Source: Acidimicrobiia bacterium (GTDB lineage Bacteria; Actinomycetota; Acidimicrobiia; Acidimicrobiales; CATQHL01). Taken from it: 30,955 nt of DNA. Positions within the stretch are counted from its first letter, which is position 1; every line of letters begins with the position of its first letter. The stretch is from positions 14,756 to 45,710 of the forward strand of contig JAGWAK010000014.1 in the NCBI GenBank assembly GCA_021296435.1, in the 5' to 3' direction. The notes beneath the pieces are model-generated. The model saw only the letters and a list, made by a program, of their open reading frames with translations, had not been told where the DNA came from and made no database searches. Positions 15,953 to 22,242 of this stretch are shown in pieces. The position numbers and the translations under genes are program-made.

Positions 15953-16957
15953 ATGCCGAACATCTCCGGAGCCATGGCCGCACGCATGCTCGCGCGGGGT
16001 ATCCGCAACCGGATTCAGAACAAGCCGCTCTCCGTCTCGTTCGAGATCACGCACGCCTGCACGGCGAACTGCTGGCACTGCAACTGGGGCGGTCCGATCA
16101 AGGAGGAGCGCCTCGGGGCGGAGGAGTACGCGGCGATCTGCCGGGAGCTTCGGCCCGTCGTGTCGCATGCTTCCGGAGGGGAACCGCTCGCGCGCGGAGA
16201 CGTGTACGACATCGTCGACGCGATGACGAACAAGGGCGGGCTGCCCTGGATGATCGTGGTCACGAACGCGTCGAACCTCACGCCGGAACGCTTCTTCCGC
16301 CTCAAGGACAGCGGGATGCACCAGTTGTCCACCTCGCTCGATTTCCCGGATGAACGGCACGACGAGTTCCGCCGCATTCCCGGACTGTTCGATCGCATGG
16401 CCCGCGTGGTTCCCGAGATCCGCCGCCAGAGCACGGATACGGACGACATCCTGCTCAACGTGTGCATCACCGCGTGGAACTACCGGGACATCGGAGACAT
16501 GGTGCGCGTCGCGAAGGATTGGGGCGTGCCGATCAACTTCTCCGTCTACACGCACCTGAGGGTGCAGGACCGGGACGGGCTCATCGAGGGGAACGGGCTC
16601 GACGGACTGGCGGACAGCCTGCAGGAAGTCATCGACCTCCGAAACGCGGGTTACCCGGTTTACACGACGCCCCGCGTGCTGTGGAAATTCCACCGGTTCC
16701 TGACGGAGGGAGGGATCCCCGGCTGCCAGGCGGGACGCCGCTTCCTCGTCATCAACCCCGACGGAAGGCTCACGCCGTGCGCGATGGTGATGGCGTACTT
16801 CGACCGGCAGGAAGACATGCTGGAGAAGTTCACGAAGCAGAACGCGTGCCAGCAGTGCTACATCTCCACGCGCGCGAACACCGAGAAGAGCGTCAAGGAG
16901 TTCGTGCAGGACAACACGGACACCTTCTTCAGGATGCTCACGCCCTGGCGCACCTGA
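15953..16957 (+). CDS. radical SAM protein with SPASM-like C-terminal cysteines
   Basis: 334 aa. The radical SAM cluster motif is HACTANCWHC (C36, C40, C43), followed by ASGGEPLARGD, the SAM-binding GGE segment. The TIM-barrel part includes TNASNLTPERFFRLKDSGM and QLSTSLDFPDERHDEFR. A second cysteine set, C258 (PGCQAG), C276 (LTPCAM), C299 and C302 (CQQC), spaced as in SPASM/Twitch domains, predicts an auxiliary iron-sulfur cluster. The typical NPDGRLTPC segment is there. Such enzymes modify peptides, cofactors or lipids; no precursor peptide gene is evident nearby. Coupled to the VTT membrane protein, which hints at a membrane-lipid or cell-envelope substrate. I cannot name the subfamily. 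ATG 15953 has a GGAGG box 11 nt upstream. Confidence 0.82.
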   Translation: MPNISGAMAARMLARGIRNRIQNKPLSVSFEITHACTANCWHCNWGGPIKEERLGAEEYAAICRELRPVVSHASGGEPLARGDVYDIVDAMTNKGGLPWMIVVTNASNLTPERFFRLKDSGMHQLSTSLDFPDERHDEFRRIPGLFDRMARVVPEIRRQSTDTDDILLNVCITAWNYRDIGDMVRVAKDWGVPINFSVYTHLRVQDRDGLIEGNGLDGLADSLQEVIDLRNAGYPVYTTPRVLWKFHRFLTEGGIPGCQAGRRFLVINPDGRLTPCAMVMAYFDRQEDMLEKFTKQNACQQCYISTRANTEKSVKEFVQDNTDTFFRMLTPWRT

Positions 16958-16980
16958 GCGGCGTTGCACGACCGGGCACC

Positions 16981-17016
16981 GCGGCGCAACCGAGCACTGC
17001 GGCGCAACCGAGCACT
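16981..17016. repeat. 18-bp direct tandem repeat
   Basis: gcggcgcaaccgagcact occurs twice head to tail (16981-16998, 16999-17016), with a degraded third copy just before it. It lies between the radical SAM stop and the tRNA promoter. No function is evident. Confidence 0.7.
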
Positions 17017-17022
17017 GACCGC

Positions 17023-17048
17023 AGCCGCGCATGGCGGCGGCCGCGGCT
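17023..17048 (+). terminator. possible terminator hairpin before the tRNA promoter
   Basis: AGCCGCG at 17023-17029 pairs perfectly with CGCGGCT at 17042-17048 around a 12-nt GC-rich loop, followed by TT only. There is no T-tract, so if it ends the radical SAM transcript it is a weak intrinsic or Rho-assisted site. Confidence 0.3.
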
Positions 17049-17078
17049 TTGACACGCGCCGGGGCTGTGGGGTAGAAT
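17049..17078 (+). promoter_or_regulatory. sigma-70-type promoter of the tRNA-Val/tRNA-Gly pair
   Basis: TTGACA at 17049-17054 (perfect -35) and TAGAAT at 17073-17078 (5 of 6 to TATAAT) are separated by 18 nt. The tRNA-Val gene begins 26 nt downstream. It is the clearest promoter in the window and shows that the host uses the classical consensus. Confidence 0.75.
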
Positions 17079-17104
17079 CGCTGGCCCCGCGAGGGGACCC
17101 GTCC

Positions 17105-17178
17105 GGGGCGGTAGCTCAGCTGGCCAGAGCGCTGCGTTCACATCGCAGAAGTCGGGGGTTCAAGTCCCTCCCGCCCCA
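17105..17178 (+). tRNA. tRNA-Val(CAC)
   Basis: Full cloverleaf: acceptor GGGGCGG/CCGCCCC, D-arm GCTC/GAGC, anticodon stem CTGCG/CGCAG with loop TTCACAT (anticodon CAC), a five-nt variable loop and T-loop TTCAAGT. Discriminator A; CCA is not encoded. It reads GTG codons. Followed 32 nt later by tRNA-Gly, probably on one transcript. Confidence 0.95.
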
Positions 17179-17210
17179 TTTACCGCTTACCGCGGCAGCT
17201 TGCAAGACCT

Positions 17211-17283
<73 letters not shown>

Positions 17284-17297
17284 TTCCGCCTCGTCCG

Positions 17298-17753
17298 TCA
17301 GGGGCCGTCGCCCTCGGCCCGGGCGCCCGAGAACGTGCCGGTGGCCATGGCCGGCATTCCCTCCGGGCGAATCTCGAACGTGCCGCTGACCTCCCCCTCC
17401 GCCATCGTGCCCTCGAAGACGAACTCCCCAGTCCGCCCCTGCTCCTCGATGCGCACGGTGAAGCCGAAGGCGTCTCCGTCAACGGTCAGGTCGGACATGT
17501 CCTCGGTGACGCTCTGGCCCTGACCCGCCATCGTGAAGCTTCCCGTCAGGGCTCCCTCGTCGCCCGTGGCGAACGTCCAGGTCATGCTGAAGCCGGGCGT
17601 GGGAGGCATGCCGGCGGCGTCGATCGAGATGTCCCACGTCCCGACAAGCCCCGACTCCTGGGCCTCGGCAGCGCCGAAGGTCGCGGCCAGCGCTACGAAC
17701 GCCATCGCAAACCCGGCTCCCATGCGCACGTTCCTGCGTCCGATCCTCGTCAT
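17298..17753 (-). CDS. small secreted beta-rich protein, unknown function
   Basis: 151 aa. ATG 17753 is supported by AAGGAG 7 nt upstream; the open frame continues far upstream but is out of character there. A signal peptide (GAGFAMAFVALAATFGAAEAQ) is followed by a lipocalin-like pattern: GLVGTWDISIDAAG, FSMTWTF, GALTGSFTM, DLTVDGDAFGFTV, GEFVFEGTMAEGEVSGTFEI, ATGTFSG. These alternating strands resemble the small domain sometimes attached to secreted amidohydrolases, but I do not recognise a named family and nothing catalytic is visible. Divergent from the propeller lipoprotein gene (163 nt between starts). Confidence 0.78.
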   Translation of the reverse strand: MTRIGRRNVRMGAGFAMAFVALAATFGAAEAQESGLVGTWDISIDAAGMPPTPGFSMTWTFATGDEGALTGSFTMAGQGQSVTEDMSDLTVDGDAFGFTVRIEEQGRTGEFVFEGTMAEGEVSGTFEIRPEGMPAMATGTFSGARAEGDGP

Positions 17754-17916
17754 CACGTCTCTCCTTCGCGCGACCGCCCGTAGCGCCGCCGGCGATCTGA
17801 GGCCTTTCGTCCATTCGAAGCTCGAAGGTGCCGGTCGCCACGACCTCGGACAACCGACCTCTGGGCTGTAGCTTCCACAGGAGGCGCTCCCAGGTGTCCG
17901 GTCCCGGAGGAAGGCG

Positions 17917-19161
17917 ATGAGGATTTCGTGGTTCGCAGCACTCTCGGCGGCGTTCGCCGCGTGCGGAACCGGCACGGAGGTCGCCCGGGGACCGCAGGTG
18001 GTCACCGATAGGATCGGCGACACGACCGTCGTTCGCACCCTCTCCGGGAGCGTGTGGGGCGGCGACGCGACGCTCGTTCCGGAGATGTCGATCGGCGAGG
18101 TGGATGGCCCCGATGAATATCTCTTCGGCCGCATCGGATCCATCGCGGTGGATAGCGACCACAACGTCTACGTGTTCGACCAGCAGGCTCGGGAAGTCCG
18201 AATATTCGACGCCCGGGGCGGCTACCTGCGGACTCTGGGGGGACCCGGGCAGGGTCCCGGCGAGTTGCAGCAGCCCGAGGCGATGGCTCTGCTCCCCGAC
18301 CGCAGGGTCGTCGTACGCGATCCGGGCAATGCACGCCTGCAGGTGTATGGCCCCGATGAAGCGTCATTGGAGCAGTGGCCCTACATCGCGGCCTTTTATT
18401 CGAACCGCCCCCTGTGGACGGACGACCAGGGGAAGACGTATGTGGCGGCCCGCGACATGTCCGCTTCGACCGGCTTCGGTCGGGAACTCCTTGCCATCTT
18501 CGACCCGGACGGCACGCCGCGCGACACGATCGCGCCCCCCCACGGCGACTTCGGGGCCGAGACCGTCACGGGAGAAAGGGATGGAGCCAGGGCGACGTAC
18601 GGAGTCCCGTTCACGCCACGAGCGATCTGGGCGGTCCATCCAAGTGGACACTTCGTCAGCGGAATCTCGTCAGGCTATGCGATCGATCTGGACCTTCCGG
18701 ACGGCGTCCTCCGAATCGAGCGCGTGTACGAGCCTGCTCGGGTATTCCCCCGCGAGGCGGATCATGCGCGCGCCCGGACCGAGCGCGGCATCGGCATGAC
18801 CGTTCCGGGGTGGACGTGGGACGGACCGTCCATCCCGGACACGAAGCCACCCTTCATGGGGCTCCTTCCCGGGCGAGATGGCCGGATATGGGTGCGAGTT
18901 TCGACCGAGTCGCGGGAGGTCGAGAACGAGGACCATGACCCGGACAGCCCGTCCTCCACGCCCCTCGTGTGGCGATCTCCTCTCCGGTTCGATGTGTTCG
19001 AAGCCGACGGAACCTACCTGGGAGCCGTGAACCCGCCCGAAGACTTCTCCTCCAATCCCTTCCCCGTGTTCGACGGCGACGATGTGTGGGCGGTCAGCCG
19101 GGACGACCTCGGCATCCAACGGGTGGTCCGATACCGAATCACCCTCGAATCCGACCCCTGA
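17917..19161 (+). CDS. 6-bladed beta-propeller lipoprotein
   Basis: 414 aa. ATG 17917 follows GGAGGAAGG. The signal peptide ends AAFAAC, a lipobox. NHL-like blades are visible: FGRIGSIAVDSDHNVYVFDQQAREVRIFDARGGYLRTLGGPGQGPGEL, then PEAMALLPDRRVVVRDPGNARLQVY, DDQGKTYVAARD, AIWAVHPSGHFVSG, and GRDGRIWVRVSTESRE near the end. This matches the 6-bladed propeller family common in Gemmatimonadota and Bacteroidota exoproteins, thought to bind ligands or partners at the cell surface; no enzyme residues stand out. Its stop lies at the start of the first copy of the duplicated tRNA leader, whose hairpin may end its transcript. Confidence 0.82.
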   Translation: MRISWFAALSAAFAACGTGTEVARGPQVVTDRIGDTTVVRTLSGSVWGGDATLVPEMSIGEVDGPDEYLFGRIGSIAVDSDHNVYVFDQQAREVRIFDARGGYLRTLGGPGQGPGELQQPEAMALLPDRRVVVRDPGNARLQVYGPDEASLEQWPYIAAFYSNRPLWTDDQGKTYVAARDMSASTGFGRELLAIFDPDGTPRDTIAPPHGDFGAETVTGERDGARATYGVPFTPRAIWAVHPSGHFVSGISSGYAIDLDLPDGVLRIERVYEPARVFPREADHARARTERGIGMTVPGWTWDGPSIPDTKPPFMGLLPGRDGRIWVRVSTESREVENEDHDPDSPSSTPLVWRSPLRFDVFEADGTYLGAVNPPEDFSSNPFPVFDGDDVWAVSRDDLGIQRVVRYRITLESDP

Positions 19162-19240
19162 TGGATTCACGGCTCCGGGGGCACTATCTTGCCCTCGGAG
19201 CGACGCGCCAGCCTGCGGCAGAGCCTCGATTGCGCGGGGC
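19160..19240 (+). repeat. tRNA-Ser leader duplication, copy 1 (possible terminator)
   Basis: Resembles 19325-19402 (I estimate 80-85 % identity by eye), starting gatggattc and continuing through tatcttg and gacgcgccagc. It contains a 10-bp stem (19173-19182 with 19191-19200, one G-T pair) around the loop actatctt. Copy 1 lacks the 5' half of a tRNA and runs straight into the 79-bp repeat A. The stem is placed to act as terminator of the propeller gene. Confidence 0.65.
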
Positions 19241-19319
19241 GGGCGCAAGCCCACGTGGGTTCGAACCGAGCGACCGAAGGGAGCGAGCTCGGGGAGCCGC
19301 GTAGCGGCGACCCAATCCC
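19241..19319 (+). repeat. 79-bp tRNA-Ser-derived repeat, copy A
   Basis: The first 25 nt (gggcgcaagcccacgtgggt onward) equal the variable arm, T-stem and T-loop of the tRNA-Ser at 19462-19486. The remaining 54 nt (from ccgagcgaccgaagg to caatccc) are unrelated to the tRNA and hold a GCCGC-GTA-GCGGC hairpin. Copies B and C, downstream of the tRNA, appear identical to this one. Confidence 0.85.
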
Positions 19320-19324
19320 CCCTC

Positions 19325-19416
19325 GATGGATTCGCGACTCCGAGGGGCTTATCTTGCTCTCGGAGTGACGCGCCAGCTCTGCGCAGCGCCTCGATGCGCG
19401 GGCAGCAGCGTCGTCC
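19325..19416 (+). promoter_or_regulatory. tRNA-Ser leader, copy 2 of duplicated block
   Basis: The 5' flank of tRNA-Ser. It contains a perfect 7-bp inverted repeat (CTCCGAG 19338-19344, CTCGGAG 19359-19365) with TATCTT (19350-19355), a plausible -10, in its loop. The tRNA begins about 60 nt further on. The same TATCTT-in-hairpin layout is in copy 1. Confidence 0.45.
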
Positions 19417-19500
19417 GGAGGGGTGGCAGAGCGGCTGAATGCACCGGTCTTGAAAACCGGCGGGCGCAAGCCCACGTGGGTTCGAATCCCACCCCCTCCG
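19417..19500 (+). tRNA. tRNA-Ser(UGA)
   Basis: 84 nt with the long class II variable arm. Acceptor GGAGGGG/CCCCTCC, anticodon stem CCGGT/ACCGG with loop CTTGAAA (anticodon TGA), variable stem GGGC-GCAA-GCCC, T-arm GTGGG TTCGAAT CCCAC. Discriminator G; no encoded CCA. It reads UCA codons and wobbles to other UCN. Its 3' half is the source of the repeats around it. Confidence 0.95.
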
Positions 19501-19509
19501 CTTAGCAAA

Positions 19510-19588
19510 GGGCGCAAGCCCACGTGGGTTCGAACCGAGCGACCGAAGGGAGCGAGCTCGGGGAGCCGCGTAGCGGCGACCCAATCCC
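19510..19588 (+). repeat. 79-bp tRNA-Ser-derived repeat, copy B
   Basis: Same unit as copy A by eye, starting 9 nt after the tRNA-Ser 3' end and joined without spacer to copy C. It begins with the tRNA variable arm and T-arm and ends caatccc. Confidence 0.88.
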
Positions 19589-19667
19589 GGGCGCAAGCCC
19601 ACGTGGGTTCGAACCGAGCGACCGAAGGGAGCGAGCTCGGGGAGCCGCGTAGCGGCGACCCAATCCC
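19589..19667 (+). repeat. 79-bp tRNA-Ser-derived repeat, copy C
   Basis: Directly abuts copy B. Its terminal caatccc runs into accccctccg, so that the tRNA 3' end (aatcccaccccctccg) is rebuilt at 19662-19677. Confidence 0.88.
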
Positions 19668-19677
19668 ACCCCCTCCG
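19662..19677 (+). repeat. second exact copy of the tRNA-Ser 3' end (att-like)
   Basis: aatcccaccccctccg here equals 19485-19500, the last 16 nt of the tRNA-Ser gene. tRNA 3' ends are common integration targets, and recreated 3' ends are their usual scar. No integrase gene is in the window. Confidence 0.6.
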
Positions 19678-19718
19678 TATCTTCCTCTCCGCTGCGTCCC
19701 AGAAGACTCCCCCCGGAT

Positions 19719-19748
19719 TTGCTAGCAACGCTAGCATGTCGTTATCCT
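19719..19748 (+). promoter_or_regulatory. promoter with palindromic operator of the fitAB-like module
   Basis: TTGCTA (19719-19724) and TATCCT (19743-19748) are 18 nt apart, a plausible sigma-70 pair. A perfect inverted repeat TGCTAGC-aac-GCTAGCA (19720-19736) covers the -35 and half the spacer. Antitoxins of this class repress their own operon by binding such palindromes, so this is the likely operator. Confidence 0.65.
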
Positions 19749-19772
19749 TGTCGCCATGAGGAGGCACGACGC

Positions 19773-20015
19773 ATGGCGAACATCACGATCCGCAACCTTG
19801 ACGACGACATACGGACCCGCCTGCGCGTACAGGCGGCCGGCAACGGCCACTCGATGGAAGAAGAGGTAAGGCAGATCCTGCGCAAGGCGGTCGGACCTGC
19901 GCCGAAATCCCAGGATCTCACGAGCATCATCCGCTCCCACTTCGGGCCGACGAACGGCGTGGACCTGGAGTTGCCGCCGCGGCAGTCGGGGCGCGAGCCA
20001 CCTTCCTTCGAGTGA
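19773..20015 (+). CDS. FitA/StbC-type ribbon-helix-helix antitoxin
   Basis: 80 aa. ATG 19773 has GAGGAGG 8 nt upstream; the in-frame ATG 19719 lies inside the operator and is rejected. The N-terminal half MANITIRNLDDDIRTRLRVQ then AAGNGHSMEEEVRQILRKAV is the ribbon-helix-helix DNA-binding fold of the FitA/StbC plasmid-stability family. The C-terminal tail (LTSIIRSHFGPTNGVDLELPPRQ) is the part that in this family wraps the toxin. It overlaps the toxin start by GTGA, giving coupled translation, and probably represses its own promoter through the palindrome at 19720-19736. Confidence 0.88.
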   Translation: MANITIRNLDDDIRTRLRVQAAGNGHSMEEEVRQILRKAVGPAPKSQDLTSIIRSHFGPTNGVDLELPPRQSGREPPSFE

Positions 20016-20452
20016 GTTCGCGGCCCGTGGCCACGCTGCTCGATACGAATGTCGTCTCTGAACTGATCCGCACCTCGCCCGAGCCCGCCGTCGCGACCTG
20101 GGCCTCGGGCCATCCCGTGGAGGACTTGTTCTTTTCGGCGGTGAGCGAGGCGGAGTTGCGCTACGGTGTGGCGATCCTCCCGGTGGGACGCCGCCGCGAC
20201 ACGTTGCTGTTCGAAGTCGAGGCCATGCTCCGGGACGCCTTCGAGGACCGGGTGCTCCCCTTCGACAGCGATGCCGCTCGAGCGTACGGCTACATTGCGG
20301 CCCGGCGCCGCTCCTCCGGACGTCCCGTTTCACCGGCGGACTGCCAGATCGCGGCGATCGCGGCATCCCGCCGCATGACGGTGGCGACGCGCAACGTTCG
20401 TGACTTCGAGGGCATGGGTATCGAGGTCTTGGATCCCTGGGCAGCGACTTGA
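20012..20452 (+). CDS. FitB-like PIN-domain toxin
   Basis: 146 aa PIN ribonuclease. Acidic metal-binding residues are in place: D11 (LLDTNVVSEL), E48 (SEAELRYG), D110 (SPADCQIAA) and D131 (TRNVRDFE). SEAELRYGVAILPVGRRR and the ending TRNVRDFEGMGIEVLDPW are typical of FitB rather than short VapC proteins. It would cleave RNA, often tRNA or rRNA, when freed from its antitoxin. GTG 20012 overlaps the antitoxin stop. The cluster appears intact. A degenerate copy of the tRNA-Ser 3' end lies 37 nt after its stop. Confidence 0.88.
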   Translation: MSSRPVATLLDTNVVSELIRTSPEPAVATWASGHPVEDLFFSAVSEAELRYGVAILPVGRRRDTLLFEVEAMLRDAFEDRVLPFDSDAARAYGYIAARRRSSGRPVSPADCQIAAIAASRRMTVATRNVRDFEGMGIEVLDPWAAT

Positions 20453-20488
20453 CCGCTCCGATCAGGACATCCCCCACCTCCTGCGCCG

Positions 20489-20505
20489 GAATTCCACCCT
20501 CTCCG
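20489..20505 (+). repeat. degenerate copy of the tRNA-Ser 3' end (possible far att scar)
   Basis: gaattccaccctctccg matches the tRNA end gaatcccaccccctccg at 15 of 17 positions. It lies just beyond the FitB stop, so the toxin-antitoxin module would be bracketed by tRNA 3'-end copies. A chance match in C-rich DNA is possible. Confidence 0.35.
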
Positions 20506-20527
20506 CACCCGCCCATCCTCGGGGGTC

Positions 20528-20556
20528 ATGTCAGGCCTTCGGAGTCACAGTATTAT
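20528..20556 (+). promoter_or_regulatory. candidate promoter of the fabF paralogue
   Basis: ATGTCA (20528-20533, 4 of 6 to TTGACA) and TATTAT (20551-20556, 5 of 6 to TATAAT) with 17 nt between them. The preferred start codon is about 100 nt downstream. Nothing else coding lies between the toxin stop and the gene. Confidence 0.5.
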
Positions 20557-20658
20557 CTCCCCCCGACGCGGTGAGGGGCGGAACGAGGTCGATCCCACGA
20601 TTCCATGGCGGGATCCTTCCGTCTTGAGGCCAAACGAGAACGGCTGGAGAGAATCGGC

Positions 20659-21924
20659 TTGATCCACACCGAGGCAGCGAGGCGTGTCGTCATCACCGGC
20701 GTCGGGATGGTCACGCCCATCGGCCTCGATGTGGATTCCACCTGGGACGCACTTCTCCGTGGCCGGAGCGGCGCGGGCCCGATCACGCAGTTCGATGCGT
20801 CCGACCAAGCCGTCCGCTTCGCCTGTGAGGTGAAGGGTTTCGATCCCCTCCAGTATCTGGACAAGAAGGGGGCGCGCCGCGCCGCCCCCTTACTGCAGCT
20901 CGCCATTGGCGCGGCGACTCAGGCCATGGAACAGGCGGGATTCGGCGACGGGCTCGCCCACCTGCCGCCGGATCGGACGGGGGTCGTCGTCGGCGTCGCG
21001 GTCGGCGGGCTCCCGCTGTTGGAGGCACAGCACAGGAAGCTCCTGTCGAAGGGGCCGCGATTCGTCTCCCCGCTCCTCATTCCGATGTTCATCCCGGACA
21101 TGACGGTCGGACTGCTGTCCATCGTGTACGGGGCGCGCGGCCCGAACTACGCGACCGTGTCGGCTTGCGCCTCGAGCGGCCACTCGCTCGGACTCGCCTT
21201 CCGTTCGATCAGGAGGGGCGAGACGGATGTGATGATCGCCGGGGGCACGGAGTCCGCCATCACTCCGCTAGCGGTTGCCGGCTTCGCGTCCATGGGATCG
21301 ATGTCGACGCGCAACGACGATCCGGCGGGGGCCTGCCGCCCCTTCGACGCCCGGCGGGACGGGTTCGTGCTCGGCGAGGGCGCGGGGATGCTGATCCTCG
21401 AGGAAATGGAACACGCTCGCGCTCGTGGCGCGGAGATTCTGGGGGAGATCGCCGGCTTCGGGCAGAGCGCGGATGCCTATCACATGACGGCCCCCGCTCC
21501 GGATGGAGTCGGCGCCCGTCTGGCCATGCGGCAGGCGATCGAGGATGCGGGGATCGCACCGACCGACATCGGCTACATCAACGCGAACGGGACCGCGACG
21601 CCGATCGGCGATGCAGCCGAGACAAAGGCGATCAAGGAAGTACTCGGCGACCACGCTCGATCGATCGTGGTGGGCTCGACAAAGTCGATGACGGGCCATC
21701 CGCTCGGAGCCGCCGGGGCGATGGAGGCCGTGATCTCCATGCTTGTCTGCAGGTACGGCGTGATCCCTCCGACGATCAACTTCGAGGAGGCCGATCCCGA
21801 GTGCGACCTGGACTACGCACACGCCGGTCCCATCGAGCGCCCCGTCTCGGCGACCCTGTCGAACTCCTTCGCCTTCGGCGGCCACAACGCCTGCCTCGCG
21901 ATCCGCCGCTGGGACGGCGAGTAG
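20659..21924 (+). CDS. FabF-like beta-ketoacyl-ACP synthase with altered active site
   Basis: 421 aa thiolase-fold ketosynthase that in the family condenses malonyl-ACP with an acyl chain. TTG 20659 is preferred (GGAG 9 nt upstream; the preceding 18 codons from ATG 20605 have atypical third bases). RRVVITGVGMVTPIG opens the domain. Nucleophile C170 is in SACASSGHSLG, K342 and the second histidine H347 in STKSMTGHPLGAAGAMEA. The first histidine position reads asparagine: INANGTATPIGD (N310) where FabF/FabB have NAHGTSTP. Length and the C-terminal NSFAFGGHNA are normal. It is not beside other fatty-acid genes but between two toxin-antitoxin modules, so it may be a specialised or regulatory paralogue rather than the housekeeping enzyme. 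Confidence 0.88.
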   Translation: MIHTEAARRVVITGVGMVTPIGLDVDSTWDALLRGRSGAGPITQFDASDQAVRFACEVKGFDPLQYLDKKGARRAAPLLQLAIGAATQAMEQAGFGDGLAHLPPDRTGVVVGVAVGGLPLLEAQHRKLLSKGPRFVSPLLIPMFIPDMTVGLLSIVYGARGPNYATVSACASSGHSLGLAFRSIRRGETDVMIAGGTESAITPLAVAGFASMGSMSTRNDDPAGACRPFDARRDGFVLGEGAGMLILEEMEHARARGAEILGEIAGFGQSADAYHMTAPAPDGVGARLAMRQAIEDAGIAPTDIGYINANGTATPIGDAAETKAIKEVLGDHARSIVVGSTKSMTGHPLGAAGAMEAVISMLVCRYGVIPPTINFEEADPECDLDYAHAGPIERPVSATLSNSFAFGGHNACLAIRRWDGE

Positions 21925-21938
21925 CGCCGGTTCGGTTG

Positions 21939-21974
21939 CCATACATATGGTATCGATTATATGGTACTACCATA
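21939..21974 (+). promoter_or_regulatory. AT-rich double palindrome upstream of vapBC
   Basis: Two inverted repeats sharing the half-site TATGG: CCATA-ca-TATGG (21939-21950) and TATGGTA-c-TACCATA (21960-21974, perfect 7-bp arms). They form a rare AT-rich island 32 nt ahead of the antitoxin ATG. This fits an autoregulated promoter-operator for the VapB antitoxin; a TATATG-like -10 overlaps it. Confidence 0.6.
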
Positions 21975-22005
21975 CCACACATTCGCAATCCCGGTTGAGA
22001 GTCCG

Positions 22006-22242
22006 ATGAAGACCACGCTTAACCTGAACGATGAAATCCTGAGGAGAGCGAAAACGAGCGCGGCACAGGAGCGCATCTCTCTCACCCGATTCGTCGAGGA
22101 TGCGTTGCGTACGAAGCTGATGGACGACTGCCGGAAGGATCCGGCCTTCAAGCTCGAACTCAAGACGGTGCGCGGTGACGCCCCGCCCAAGGTTGACATC
22201 TCCGACCGAGAGGCGCTCTACGACGTTCTGGATCGCGCGTGA
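22006..22242 (+). CDS. VapB-type ribbon-helix-helix antitoxin
   Basis: 78 aa. ATG 22006 has GAGAG 4 nt upstream; an in-frame ATG 21961 lies inside the palindrome and is rejected. MKTTLNLNDEILRRAKTSAA followed by ERISLTRFVEDALRTKL is a ribbon-helix-helix DNA-binding domain with an arginine- and leucine-spaced helix pair. The acidic tail (KVDISDREALYDVLDRA) would bind the toxin. The stop overlaps the toxin GTG (GTGA). Unlike the FitA-type protein 2 kb upstream, so the two modules are not a recent duplication. Confidence 0.85.
   Translation: MKTTLNLNDEILRRAKTSAAQERISLTRFVEDALRTKLMDDCRKDPAFKLELKTVRGDAPPKVDISDREALYDVLDRA

Noticed and set aside
14944..16008. A 354-residue protein ending in the zinc ribbons
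   Set aside because: The upstream part is antisense to the VTT gene and reads as charged low-complexity sequence; only the C-terminal 79 (at most 113) residues are credible.
19241..19667. A CRISPR-like array
   Set aside because: Copies B and C abut without spacers, copy A is separated by the tRNA gene, and the unit begins with tRNA sequence; no cas gene is present.
19167..19767. Peptides such as GIRTHVGLRPP and RKPTWVRTERP read from both strands near tRNA-Ser
   Set aside because: They are translations of the tRNA-Ser gene and its repeats, a common source of spurious proteins.
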